Shown: piece after piece, positions 21,581 to 30,510 of the stretch
Position numbering within the stretch: position 1 is the first letter of the stretch
Layout: every line of letters starts with the position of its first letter
Source: Mycolicibacterium pulveris
Lineage (GTDB): Bacteria; Actinomycetota; Actinomycetes; Mycobacteriales; Mycobacteriaceae
NCBI RefSeq assembly: GCF_010725725.1
Contig: NZ_AP022599.1
Coordinates: 3,410,001-3,474,000, forward strand
Direction: 5' to 3'
DNA length: 64,000 bases
Notes under the pieces: generated by a model
Database searches by the model: none
The model's input: only the letters and a program-made list of their open reading frames with translations
Told to the model about the DNA's origin: nothing
Made by a program: the position numbers and the translations under genes

Positions 21581-23452
21581 TCAACGCTGCAGCACCGATT
21601 TGAGTGCGTCGAGCACCGCGGGATCCTCGATGGTCGACGGCACCGGCTCCTCGCGGCCGTCGGCGATGCCGCGCATCGTCTTGCGAAGGATCTTGCCGGA
21701 CCGGGTCTTCGGCAGCGCGGGCACCACGTCGACGGTCTTGAAACACGCGACTGCGCCGATGTTCTCCCGCACCGCGGCCACCAGTTCGTCGTCCAGCCCG
21801 TCGGGAGACGCCCCGGCCTTGAGCACGACGAACCCGCGCGGCACCTGACCCTTGATCTCGTCGGCCACGCCGATGACCGCGCACTCGGCCACCGACGGAT
21901 GGTCCGCCAGCACCGCCTCGATCGCACCCGTCGACAACCGGTGTCCGGCAACGTTGATCACGTCGTCAGTGCGTCCCATCACGAACAGGTAGCCGTCTTC
22001 GTCGCGATATCCGCCGTCGCCGGTGAGGTAGTAACCGCGATACGCCGACAGGTAGGACGCGATGTAGCGGTCGTCGTCGCCCCACAGCGTGGGCAGGGTG
22101 CCCGGCGGCAGCGGCAGGCGCACGCAGATCGCGCCCTCCTCGCCGGCGTCGCACTCCGAGCCGTCCGGGCGCAGGATGCGCACGTCGTAGCCCGGCATCG
22201 GCACCGTGGCCGAACCCGGCTTGATCGGCATCGGTTCGACGCCCATCGGATTGGCGGCGATCGACCAGCCGGTCTCGGTCTGCCACCAGTGATCGACCAC
22301 GGGCAGACCGAGTTTGTCCGCCGCCCACTGGTAGGTGTCGGGGTCGAGCCGTTCGCCGGCCTGGAAGAGATACCGCAACGCCGACAGGTCGTACTTGCCG
22401 AGATACAGGCCCTCGGGATCCTCTTTCTTGATCGCCCGGATCGCCGTCGGCGCGGTGAACATCGCCTTGACATCGTGCTCGGAGGCGACCCGCCAGAACG
22501 CGCCGGCATCGGGGGTGCCCACGGGCTTGCCTTCGTACAGCACGGTCGTCGCGCCCAGCAGCAGCGGGCCGTACACGATGTAGGAGTGTCCGACCACCCA
22601 GCCGACATCCGAAGCGGCCCAATAGACGTCGCCGGGTTCGGTGTCGTAGATGTGGCGCATGCTCCACAGCAGCGCGACGGCGTGCCCGCCGTTGTCGCGG
22701 ACGATGCCCTTCGGCTTGCCCGTTGTGCCGGAGGTGTAGAGCACATACAGCGGATCGGTGGATCTCACCGGTACGGGGTCGACGGGTTGCGCCGCCGACA
22801 TCAACTCGTGCCAGTCGCGATCCCGACCGCCGATCAGCTGGCACGGCTGATGCTCGCGCTGCAGGATCACGCACGGCGGGGCGGGGTGCTCGGCCATCTC
22901 GAGTGCGGCGTCCAGCATCGGTTTGTAGTCGACGGTGCGGGTCGGTTCGACGCCGCACGACGCCGACACGATCACCGTCGGGCGGGCGTCGTCGATGCGG
23001 ACGGCGAGTTCGTGCGCTGCGAAGCCGCCGAACACCACGGAGTGCACCGCACCCAGCCGCGCGCACGCCAGCATGGCGATCACGGCTTCGGGCACCATCG
23101 GCATGTAGATCACGACGCAGTCGCCCTTGCCAACCCCCAAACCTCGCAGTGCACCGGCGAAACGTGCTGTCTCCGAGAGGAGTTCACGATAGGTGTAGGT
23201 GCGTTGGGTTCCGGTGACCGGTGAGTCGTAGATCAGCGCCGGTTGGTCGGCGCGCCCGCCGTCGACGTGGCGGTCCAGCGCGTTGGCGCACGTGTTCAGC
23301 TCGGCGTCGGGAAACCAGCGGTAGAACGGCGGGCTGGAGTCGTCGAGGATCTGTTGCGGCTCATGCGTCCACGTCACCGCCCGCGCGGCCTCGGCCCAAA
23401 ACGACGCTGGATCGCTGAGGCTGGCGTCGAACAGTTCCCGGTATCCGCCCAT
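21581..23452 (-). CDS. prpE: Acetyl/propionyl-CoA synthetase (PrpE-like AMP-forming ligase)
   Basis: Activates a short acid, most likely propionate, to its CoA ester through an adenylate. It has 623 residues. N-terminal YRELFDASLSDPASFWAEAA; P-loop YVLYTSGTTGKPKGIVRDNGG; WWQTETGWSI (A5); YLTGDGGYRDEDGYLFVMGRTDDVINVAGHRLSTGAIE (A8 with hinge); and GKILRKTMRGIADG, whose Lys is the usual acetylation-regulated catalytic residue. It is convergent with zwf (15 bp apart). Propionate preference is inferred from overall similarity to PrpE rather than Acs; a broader substrate range is possible. Confidence 0.9.
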   Translation of the reverse strand: MGGYRELFDASLSDPASFWAEAARAVTWTHEPQQILDDSSPPFYRWFPDAELNTCANALDRHVDGGRADQPALIYDSPVTGTQRTYTYRELLSETARFAGALRGLGVGKGDCVVIYMPMVPEAVIAMLACARLGAVHSVVFGGFAAHELAVRIDDARPTVIVSASCGVEPTRTVDYKPMLDAALEMAEHPAPPCVILQREHQPCQLIGGRDRDWHELMSAAQPVDPVPVRSTDPLYVLYTSGTTGKPKGIVRDNGGHAVALLWSMRHIYDTEPGDVYWAASDVGWVVGHSYIVYGPLLLGATTVLYEGKPVGTPDAGAFWRVASEHDVKAMFTAPTAIRAIKKEDPEGLYLGKYDLSALRYLFQAGERLDPDTYQWAADKLGLPVVDHWWQTETGWSIAANPMGVEPMPIKPGSATVPMPGYDVRILRPDGSECDAGEEGAICVRLPLPPGTLPTLWGDDDRYIASYLSAYRGYYLTGDGGYRDEDGYLFVMGRTDDVINVAGHRLSTGAIEAVLADHPSVAECAVIGVADEIKGQVPRGFVVLKAGASPDGLDDELVAAVRENIGAVACFKTVDVVPALPKTRSGKILRKTMRGIADGREEPVPSTIEDPAVLDALKSVLQR

Positions 23453-23492
23453 ACCGGCACGGTAGCGCGACGACCCTCCTTATAGTCGCGTT

Positions 23493-24353
23493 ATGCCTGC
23501 ACAACCGCCGCCGATCGACGGTGCCCGACGGACGTTCGTCGACGCCCGCGGCGTGCGGTTCCACGTCACCGAGGCCGGTGCGCCGGACGGACGTCCGGTA
23601 CTCGCCCTGCACGGGTGGCCGCAACACCATTGGGTTTACCGTGACTTGCTGGCCAACCCGCCGCCGGGAATGCGCATCATCGCCCCCGACCTCCCGGGTT
23701 ACGGGTGGTCTGGGCCGGCGCCGCACCGGTGGGCCAAGGACGACGTCGCCAGCGACGTGCTGGCGCTGATGGATGTGCTCGGGCTCGAGCGGGTGCTGCT
23801 CGTCGGCCACGACTGGGGCGGCTTTGTCGGCTACCGGATGGTGCTGCGGGCGCCGGAGCGGATCGACGGTTACCTCGTCATGAACATGGCGCACCCATGG
23901 CTTCCGCCGCAGGCGGTCGCGCCGCACCTGCCGCGGTTCTGGTACCAGGCGATGATGGCCACAGTCGGGATAGCGGTACACCGGCGCACGCGGCTCATCG
24001 AGCGGGCATTCGAATCGGTCTCCGCCGTCGACCGCGACACCATCCGCGTCTACACCGAGCGGTTCCGCGATCCGGTGGTGGCCCGCACGGCCAGGGACAC
24101 CTACCGGACATTTCTGCTTCGCGAAGTTCCCGCCGCACTCCGCGCGCCGACGCCGCCTCGCACGAGGGTGCCGATCCGATGCCTGTTCGGACGGCACGAC
24201 AACGCGGTGCACGTCTCGTTCGCCGCGACCGAGACCGCCAGGGCCGACGACTACACGCTGGAGACCGTCGACGCGAGCCATTTCATCATCGACGAGCGAC
24301 CAGATCTGGTGCGCGCGCGGCTGATCACGCTGGCCGACGAGACGCGGCGGTAA
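23493..24353 (+). CDS. Alpha/beta hydrolase, epoxide-hydrolase-like (EphC type)
   Basis: It has 286 residues. LALHGWPQHHWVYRDL holds the oxyanion HGWP motif; VGHDWGGFVGYRM carries the Asp nucleophile (D in GHDWGG) typical of epoxide hydrolases and haloalkane dehalogenases. The cap domain has Tyr-rich segments (FWYQAMM, YTERFRD), and the C-terminal His is in DASHFIIDERP. The acid is likely D in LFGRHDNAV. Start ATG 23493, divergent from prpE. Epoxide hydrolysis is inferred; the natural substrate is unknown. Confidence 0.88.
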   Translation: MPAQPPPIDGARRTFVDARGVRFHVTEAGAPDGRPVLALHGWPQHHWVYRDLLANPPPGMRIIAPDLPGYGWSGPAPHRWAKDDVASDVLALMDVLGLERVLLVGHDWGGFVGYRMVLRAPERIDGYLVMNMAHPWLPPQAVAPHLPRFWYQAMMATVGIAVHRRTRLIERAFESVSAVDRDTIRVYTERFRDPVVARTARDTYRTFLLREVPAALRAPTPPRTRVPIRCLFGRHDNAVHVSFAATETARADDYTLETVDASHFIIDERPDLVRARLITLADETRR

Positions 24354-24357
24354 CCGG

Positions 24358-24843
24358 GTGGCGGAGCGGGATCGCGACGAATCGGGCAAGGCGCGCAGCA
24401 GCCGGCCCCGCGACGCGCTCGGCAGACCGTTGCCGCACGGCAGCGAGGGCGTGCCGCGCATCCCCGACGATCTCGAGTTGTCGCCGTCGGAATCGCTGAG
24501 GTACGCCCAGCAGCTGCTGAACGACGGGCTGGCGTTCAACGCGCACGAGGTGCTGGAGGCGGCCTGGAAGAACGCGCCGGACGAGGAACGCAGCATGTGG
24601 CAGGGGCTGGCTCAGCTCGCGGTGGGGATCACCCACATCCAGCGTGGCAACACCGTGGGCGCGGCGACGGTGCTGAGCCGTGCGGCCGAGCGGATGGCTG
24701 ACCGGTCCGAGGCCGCACCGCACGGCATCGACGTCGACGGGCTCATCGCGCACGCCCGCGCGTTGATCGACGATCTGGACAGCGACGCCGCCATCGCCGC
24801 CCCGCGGTTACGGCCCCGATTGGTGATCCGACGCCGAACCTGA
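24358..24843 (+). CDS. DUF309 protein
   Basis: It has 161 residues and no known activity. The DUF309 core reads LLNDGLAFNAHEVLEAAWKNAPDEERSMWQGLAQLAVGITHIQRGN with the conserved HEVLE-W and QGL-Q motifs. The N-terminal 45 residues is basic and Pro-rich. GTG 24358 is 4 bp after the hydrolase stop, so the two are cotranscribed, as in the M. tuberculosis ephC region. Confidence 0.87.
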   Translation: MAERDRDESGKARSSRPRDALGRPLPHGSEGVPRIPDDLELSPSESLRYAQQLLNDGLAFNAHEVLEAAWKNAPDEERSMWQGLAQLAVGITHIQRGNTVGAATVLSRAAERMADRSEAAPHGIDVDGLIAHARALIDDLDSDAAIAAPRLRPRLVIRRRT

Positions 24844-24891
24844 GCTTGTACGCACTTCCCGGTCATAAGTCCACGTTGGACGGGCGCGGGG

Positions 24892-24911
24892 AGATGAGAA
24901 CCTTCTCATCT
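24892..24911. promoter_or_regulatory. 20-bp perfect palindrome before the acidic protein and two-component genes
   Basis: AGATGAGAACCTTCTCATCT is fully self-complementary and lies 49 bp after the DUF309 stop and 14 bp before the first possible start of the acidic protein. It could be an operator for the response regulator encoded 2 kb downstream, or a short terminator hairpin with a 2-nt turn; the position close to the next start favours the operator. Confidence 0.45.
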
Positions 24912-24924
24912 GGCTATCACCGCG

Positions 24925-25311
24925 GTGACATTCGTGCACCCGATCGTGGATGGCATGCGCAGATCGTTGGTAATTGCGGTGGCCGCGTTGGCCCTGCTGG
25001 CAGCCGGGTTGGGCGGCGTGGTGATCGCGACGACGGGGTCGGCCGCCGACCATGAGCCGCTCGGCCCGATCACCGTCCGCGCACCTGAGCAGCCGTCGTC
25101 GCCTCAAACGCCGAACTCGCCACGGGACGCGGCACAGTCGGCACCGGATGCGCCGGCCGCGCCCGTGCGTCCGCCCGACGCATCCAGGCTCGCGCCCCCG
25201 CCACCGCCCGTCGACGTGCCTGCCCCGCCGCCGGCGGTCAGCCCTGACGACGACTGGGACGACGACGATGACGACGACGACGATGACGACTGGGACGACG
25301 ATGACGACTGA
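24925..25311 (+). CDS. Membrane-anchored or secreted Pro-rich protein with a poly-Asp/Trp tail
   Basis: It has 128 residues from GTG 24925, or 118 from ATG 24955; neither has a clear ribosome site. A hydrophobic segment RRSLVIAVAALALLAAGLGGVVIA acts as signal or anchor. A Pro/Ala-rich spacer (about residues 55-105) follows, and the last 21 residues are Asp except for three Trp (DDDW...DDW...). The tail would bind cations outside the membrane. Sitting 81 bp before a sensor kinase, it may modulate that sensor, for instance by buffering a metal. No enzymatic motif is seen. Confidence 0.78.
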   Translation: MTFVHPIVDGMRRSLVIAVAALALLAAGLGGVVIATTGSAADHEPLGPITVRAPEQPSSPQTPNSPRDAAQSAPDAPAAPVRPPDASRLAPPPPPVDVPAPPPAVSPDDDWDDDDDDDDDDDWDDDDD

Positions 25312-25392
25312 CCGGAGGTCCGTCGCCGAAATCACAGCGGCTGCCGCGCGGGAGGATGGGTACTAGAGACGCAGCAACCGGGGAGGACGACG

Positions 25393-26865
25393 ATGACCGT
25401 TGAATCTGCCCCGGTCGATTCGCGGCGGAGATGGCGTCGACTACGGCCGTGGACCGCACGCACGCAAATCATCGCCTGGGTGCTGCTGTTGGTGCTGACC
25501 GCGCTGGGCGTCGTCACGTTCGTGACGTGGCAGCTGCTTGTTCGGGCGGTCGACGCGCGGATGGACGAGGCGCTGCGCTTTGAGGTGCAAGAGTTCGCCG
25601 AGCTGACCGAGCCCGGCGTGAACCCGCGTACCGGCGAGCCGTTCACCAGCGTGGAAGAGGTGATTCGGGAGGCCATCGCCTACAACATCGCCCGGCCCAA
25701 CGAGAAGTTCCTCGGCTATGTCGACGGGCAGTACCGCACCCAGAGCAGGCAGGAGCCCGGCGCGCAGGAGGTGCTGGCGCAGGACACCGCGTTCGCTGAG
25801 CGCGTGGCCACCGTGACCGAGCCGGTGGAGGGGCGATACCAGCACGCAGAGGCCGGCGAGGTGCGCTATCTCGCGATCCCGGTCGGCCTCGATGGCGACC
25901 CCGCGCGCGGTGTCATCGTCGCGGCGTACATGGGCGACGCCGAACGCGATGCCGCCAACGACGCGGCGCGGTTGATGCTGATCGTCGGTTCGGTGACGAT
26001 GCTCGGCGCCGCGGCGGCGGCCTGGATCCTGGCCGGCCGGATCCTGCGTCCGCTGCGCGACGTCGCCGACACCACCCGGATGATCAGCGACACCGACCTG
26101 TCGCTGCGGGTGCCGTCGCGCGGCAAGGACGACGAGCTCGACCGGCTGGTCGCCACCATCAACGGCATGCTCGACCGCGTTGAGGCGGGGGTGTCGGCGC
26201 AGCGGCGATTCATCGACGACGCGGGCCACGAGCTGCGCACGCCCATCACGATCGTGCGCGGTCACCTGGAGGTGCTCGATCCCGCCGACCCGCAGGATGT
26301 GGCGTCGACGGTGACTCTGGTCAATGACGAGCTGGGGCGGATGAACCGGATGGTGTCGGACCTGTTGTTGTTGGCGCAGTCCGAGCAGCCGTCGTTCCTG
26401 CATCCGGAAGTTGTCGACGTTGAAGCGCTGACGCAGGAAGCGTTCTCGAAGATCAGCCGCCTCGCGCAGCGTGACTTCCAACTGGAGACGGTCGCGCGGA
26501 CGACGGCGGTGCTGGATCCGCAGCGGATCACGCAGGCGCTGGTGGCGTTGGCCGACAACGCGGCTCGCTTCACCGAGGAGGGCGGCTGGATCGGAGTAGG
26601 GTCGCAATTGTCGGGTGGATCGCTGCGGTTCTGGATATCAGATTCCGGTCCGGGCGTCAGCGACGACGAGCGGGCGCGGATCTTCGAGCGTTTCGCCCGA
26701 GGTGGACCGAGACGCTCTGACGGTGCTGGCCTTGGGCTTTCGATAGTTCGGGCGATCGCGGTCGCGCATGGCGGCGACGTGTGGCTGGACAGCGTACCCG
26801 GTCGGGGAGCGACGTTCACCGTCGTGATTCCGGCGGTGATGGAGGGTCAATGGCGCGGATACTGA
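25393..26865 (+). CDS. Two-component sensor histidine kinase
   Basis: It has 490 residues. A first membrane helix (IIAWVLLLVLTALGVVTFVTW, about residues 27-48), an extracytoplasmic domain of about 145 residues, a second helix (LIVGSVTMLGAAAAAWILAG), HAMP (RILRPLRDVADTTRMIS), the dimerisation domain with phospho-acceptor His in DDAGHELRTPITIVRGHL (near residue 279), and an ATPase domain with ADNAARFTEEG, DSGPGVSDDE and GAGLGLSIVRAI. The response regulator overlaps its end by 16 bp. The unusual kinase-then-regulator order and the acidic protein upstream suggest sensing of an envelope or ionic signal; the ligand is unknown. Confidence 0.93.
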   Translation: MTVESAPVDSRRRWRRLRPWTARTQIIAWVLLLVLTALGVVTFVTWQLLVRAVDARMDEALRFEVQEFAELTEPGVNPRTGEPFTSVEEVIREAIAYNIARPNEKFLGYVDGQYRTQSRQEPGAQEVLAQDTAFAERVATVTEPVEGRYQHAEAGEVRYLAIPVGLDGDPARGVIVAAYMGDAERDAANDAARLMLIVGSVTMLGAAAAAWILAGRILRPLRDVADTTRMISDTDLSLRVPSRGKDDELDRLVATINGMLDRVEAGVSAQRRFIDDAGHELRTPITIVRGHLEVLDPADPQDVASTVTLVNDELGRMNRMVSDLLLLAQSEQPSFLHPEVVDVEALTQEAFSKISRLAQRDFQLETVARTTAVLDPQRITQALVALADNAARFTEEGGWIGVGSQLSGGSLRFWISDSGPGVSDDERARIFERFARGGPRRSDGAGLGLSIVRAIAVAHGGDVWLDSVPGRGATFTVVIPAVMEGQWRGY

Positions 26866-27515
26866 TTGCCGAGGATGAGTCGAGGATCGCCTCGTTCATC
26901 GAGAAGGGCTTGTCCGCCAACGGGTTTACCACCACGGTGGTGGCGGATGGGCCGTCGGCGTATGACTACGCGGTGAGCGGCGGGTTCGATCTGATGGTGC
27001 TCGACATCGGGCTGCCGGAGATGGACGGGTTCGCGGTGCTGCGCAGGCTGCGGGCGGAGAACCACCCGATCCCGGTGATCGTGCTGACGGCGCGCACAAG
27101 TGTGCAGGACACGGTTGCCGGGCTGGAAGGCGGGGCCGACGACTACATGCCCAAACCGTTCCGGTTCGAGGAACTGCTGGCTCGCATCCGCGTGCGGCTG
27201 GCACCGGATCGAACGCCGGAGTTGACCGTATTGTCCTGCGGGGGACTGCAGTTGGATCTGCGCAAGCGACAGGCCAAGGTCGACGGTCGCACGGTGGACT
27301 TGTCGGCGAGGGAGTTCGCCTTGGCGGAGACGTTCCTGCGCCATCCAGGGCAGGTGCTGTCGCGGGAGCAGTTGCTCAGCCACGTGTGGGGCTACGACTT
27401 CGACCCGGGATCGAACGTCGTCGACGTCTACGTGCGGTATCTGCGGCGCAAACTCGGCGCAAACCGGTTTGTCACATTGCGGGGCATGGGATACCGGCTC
27501 GAAACCGTCGAGTGA
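26850..27515 (+). CDS. OmpR/PhoB-family response regulator
   Basis: It has 221 residues. Receiver: LIAEDESRIASFIEKGL with the acidic pair, phospho-Asp near residue 52 in LMVLDIGLPEMDGF, switch Thr in VIVLTARTSV and Lys in YMPKPFRFEELLARIRV. The C-terminal winged helix has LSAREFALAETFLRHPGQVLSREQLLSHVWGYDF, then NVVDVYVRYLRRKL. The start is ATG 26850 behind GGAGGGTCA, inside the kinase gene. Cognate partner of the kinase. The dyad at 24892 is a candidate target. Its stop abuts the kdpD stop with no gap. Confidence 0.94.
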   Translation: MARILIAEDESRIASFIEKGLSANGFTTTVVADGPSAYDYAVSGGFDLMVLDIGLPEMDGFAVLRRLRAENHPIPVIVLTARTSVQDTVAGLEGGADDYMPKPFRFEELLARIRVRLAPDRTPELTVLSCGGLQLDLRKRQAKVDGRTVDLSAREFALAETFLRHPGQVLSREQLLSHVWGYDFDPGSNVVDVYVRYLRRKLGANRFVTLRGMGYRLETVE

Positions 27516-30026
27516 CTAAGCGTCCTTCGGCGCGGCAGGCAAGTCGATTTCGATGGTCAGGCCGCCGCCGGGAGTGTCGGAGGCCGAAATCCTGCCGCCC
27601 ATCGCCTCGACGAACCCGCGTGCGACCGAAAGGCCAAGACCGACACCGATAGTGGGGCCGTCGCTGAACCGTTGAAACGGCTCGAAGATCTGCTCCTCGG
27701 TGCCACGGGGGATGCCCGGGCCTTCGTCGACGACGGCGATCAGCACCCGGTCGCCGATCCGGCCGGCGGTCACCCGCACCGGACTGCCGCATGCGTAGCG
27801 CAGGGAGTTGTCGATCACGTTGGCCAGCACTCGTTCGAGCAGCGCGCCGTCTGCGAGCACCGCCGCGCCGCCCACTGTGGCCTTGACCCGCTCGACGCCG
27901 CGCCGGGTGAAATCGGTGTTGCCCGTGCTGATCCCGACCAGTGAGCGTTGGACGGTCTCCTCCAGGTCGACGGGCCCTGGTTTCGGCCGGACGGCTCCAA
28001 AGGAAAGACGTGACGAGTCGAGCAGGTTACCCACGACGGCCAGGAGCTCGTCGATCGATTCCTCGCCGGTGGCCAGAAGCTCAGCGGTGTCCTGCGGCGG
28101 GAAGTCGGCGTCGCCGCCGCGGACGGTGGTCGCCGTTCTAGCCGCTGCCAGTGGGGTGCGCAGGCCGTGGTTGACCGCTGACGTCAGCGAGCGCCACAGC
28201 TCGTCCACCTTGGCGACGGTGCCGCTTCTGCTGGCCTCTTCGGCGGATTCGTGGCGCTTCGCCAGGTCCACCGCGTGTTTGGCGACGGCGCTGATCACCC
28301 GGCGGTCGCGGGTGGTGAGGGGCCCGCCGGCAAGGAGCATGCAGTATTCGTCGTCGCCGACCTCGACGGCGGTGTCGGCGTCATCGACGTCGTTGCACGG
28401 GTCCTTGCCCACTGCGGCCACGACATCGCCGGTGTGGAGGTGAACCAAGCTCACGGCGTGTTGGGAGTAGGCTTCACGGACCCGTTCGAGCAAGACGTCG
28501 AGATCGGCGTCGCGCAGCACCGAATCGGCGAACAGCGAAAGCAACTCGGCGTCCTGAGAGGTCCGGCGGGCCTCGCGTAGCCGGTTGACGGTGTGGTCGA
28601 GGAGTGCGGCCACCATGACGGCGACCACCAGCAGCACGGCGGCGGTGACCGCCCCATTGGCTTCGGCGATGGCGAACGTGTTCGCCGGTGCGACGAAGAA
28701 GTACGCGAGCAGCACACCAGACAGCACTGCCGAAACCACCGCTGGGACAAGACCGCCCAGCAGGGCGACGCCGAGCACGCCGGCGAAGAACAGCCCGGTT
28801 TGAGATCCGATACCGAGCAGCCCGTCGGGAAGGGAAACTGCGGCGGTGCAGATCGCGAGCGGAATCGCCACGGCGGCAAGCCAGGACAGCACACGTCGCC
28901 GCCGCGGCGTGTGGCGGGCGGACGCGGAGCCGGCGCCGGCGTCCTCGTGGGTGACCATGTGGACATCGATGGTGTTGGACTGCCGCACGACGGCCTCGCC
29001 GACACCCTCCTCGAACAGGCGCGCCCACCGCGACTTCCGGGTGCTTCCGACGACGACCTGGGTGGCATTGACGTCGCGGGCGAAGTCGAGCAGCGCCGCG
29101 GCGACGTCGCCGGCGATGACGGTGTGCATCGTCGCGCCCAGGCTGACGGCGAGGTCGCGCACGGCTTTCCTCTGTTGGGAGGATATGCCGGTGAGGCCCT
29201 CGCCCTGAACGACGTGCAAGACCATGAGTTCCGCGCCTGACCGCGACGCGATCCGGGATGCCCGGCGCACCAGGGTTTCCGATTCGGGGCCGCCGGTAAC
29301 GCCGACCACCACCCGCTCGCGGGGCGCCCAGGTGTCGGGGATCTTCTTGTCGGATCGGTACTTGGCCAGGGCGGCGTCGACCTGGTCGGCCAGCCACAGC
29401 AGCGCCAATTGCCGCAGCGCGGTGAGGTTTTCGACCCGGAAGTAGTTGGACATCGCGGCGTCGACCCGTTCGGGCGGGTAGATGTTGCCGTGGGCGAGCC
29501 TGCGCTGCAACGCTTGAGGCGTGATGTCCACCAGCTCGATCTGGTCGGCCGCGCGGACGATCTCGTCAGGTATCCGCTCCGTGGTTTCGACACCGGTGAT
29601 CTGGGTGGCGATGTCGGCCAGGCTTTCCAGGTTCTGGACGCTGACGGTGGTGATCACCGTGATGCCGGCGTTGAGCAGTTCCTCGACGTCCTGCCAGCGG
29701 TTGGGGTTCTTGCTTCCGGGAGCGTTGGTGTGGGCGAGATCGTCGACGAGCACGACCTTGGGCCGCCGTTCGAGGAGCGTGGGCAGGTCGATTTCGGAGA
29801 AGCGCTCGCCGTCGTGCTCGATGATCAGGGGCGGCATGACCTCGATGCCGGCGAGGCGCTGGGCGGTCTTGCGGCGGCCGTGGGTCTCGACGACGGCGGC
29901 GACGACGTCGGTCCCGCGCTCCATGCGCCGGTGCGCCTCGGCCAGCATCGAGTAGGTCTTGCCGACGCCAGGCGCAGCGCCGAGGTAGATGCGCAGGTCG
30001 CCACGGTTTCGGCTGAGAATGCCCAT
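27516..30026 (-). CDS. kdpD: KdpD-type sensor histidine kinase, without adjacent kdpE
   Basis: A K+/turgor sensor of 836 residues. The N-terminal KdpD domain has Walker motif LGAAPGVGKTYSML and VLVDDLAHTNAPGSKNPNRWQDVEELL; a universal-stress-protein domain (VVVGVTGGPESETLVRRA, VVVGSTRKSRW) follows; then four membrane helices near residues 385-475, a GAF-like region, HisKA with His near residue 620 (SAVNHGLRTPLAAAR) and HATPase (VIDNSLRY, DEGPGIP, GVGLGLSVARGF). ATG 30026 is used because GAGGAA precedes it; the frame is open to 30083. Neither kdpE nor kdpFABC lies nearby; the next gene is the convergent response regulator. Confidence 0.92.
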   Translation of the reverse strand: MGILSRNRGDLRIYLGAAPGVGKTYSMLAEAHRRMERGTDVVAAVVETHGRRKTAQRLAGIEVMPPLIIEHDGERFSEIDLPTLLERRPKVVLVDDLAHTNAPGSKNPNRWQDVEELLNAGITVITTVSVQNLESLADIATQITGVETTERIPDEIVRAADQIELVDITPQALQRRLAHGNIYPPERVDAAMSNYFRVENLTALRQLALLWLADQVDAALAKYRSDKKIPDTWAPRERVVVGVTGGPESETLVRRASRIASRSGAELMVLHVVQGEGLTGISSQQRKAVRDLAVSLGATMHTVIAGDVAAALLDFARDVNATQVVVGSTRKSRWARLFEEGVGEAVVRQSNTIDVHMVTHEDAGAGSASARHTPRRRRVLSWLAAVAIPLAICTAAVSLPDGLLGIGSQTGLFFAGVLGVALLGGLVPAVVSAVLSGVLLAYFFVAPANTFAIAEANGAVTAAVLLVVAVMVAALLDHTVNRLREARRTSQDAELLSLFADSVLRDADLDVLLERVREAYSQHAVSLVHLHTGDVVAAVGKDPCNDVDDADTAVEVGDDEYCMLLAGGPLTTRDRRVISAVAKHAVDLAKRHESAEEASRSGTVAKVDELWRSLTSAVNHGLRTPLAAARTATTVRGGDADFPPQDTAELLATGEESIDELLAVVGNLLDSSRLSFGAVRPKPGPVDLEETVQRSLVGISTGNTDFTRRGVERVKATVGGAAVLADGALLERVLANVIDNSLRYACGSPVRVTAGRIGDRVLIAVVDEGPGIPRGTEEQIFEPFQRFSDGPTIGVGLGLSVARGFVEAMGGRISASDTPGGGLTIEIDLPAAPKDA

Positions 30027-30149
30027 GGGTCTATTTTCCTCGATGGTCGCCGTGCCGCGGGCGGCTACCACCCGTTGACTCATCAGCGCAGGTCACAGGG
30101 CCGATATCCTGGATGGTCGGGGCCAAGCGGTAGCGTGCTCCCCGGGTCA

Positions 30150-30190
30150 GCCCCCATAGCCCAATGGCAGAGGCAGCGGACTTAAAATCC
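30150..30190 (+). repeat. Truncated 5' half of tRNA (left attachment site of the element)
   Basis: These 41 bp match the 5' half of the tRNA at 50435 (acceptor strand, D-arm, anticodon stem and loop through AAAATCC) except for one missing T in the D-loop. The 3' half is absent; unrelated sequence (TCTGAACTGGGCG) follows. It is therefore the left junction of an element inserted within the anticodon region. TCTGAACTG also precedes the right copy (50421-50430). Confidence 0.85.
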
Positions 30191-30510
30191 TCTGAACTGG
30201 GCGTTTGTTGTGTTCGCTCGCGCTGATTGATGACCGAGAAATTGGCCCTAGCTGCGACTATAGCGTTGGGCGTGTTGGTGAAGATTGGCGAGCAACGAAT
30301 TTACTGCGGTATCTGCTGCGGTACCGACTGCGAAGGACCGCGCAGTCAGCGGCACACCCGGAGGGACGGGGTCACGACTTTTCGTTCCACCCCGGCAATT
30401 CGCCATGTCGAGCTGAATCTGCTCGAGTGTCTCCGACTGCAAACATCAGGACCATCCGGTTACGCGCCGACGATGTTCGTGACAACGACGTGCGTCCGCC
30501 TGAGCGGCGT
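30191..30510. other. Left end of the element, no gene seen
   Basis: About 320 bp between the truncated tRNA and the stop of the XRE-ImmA gene. Short frames exist in several phases but none has a ribosome site or recognisable motif. It may carry arm-type integrase sites, since TCTGAACTG directly follows the core. Confidence 0.5.

Noticed and set aside
30150..30190. A functional second tRNA with anticodon UAA
   Set aside because: The 3' half, T-arm and acceptor strand are missing, and the D-loop lacks one base.
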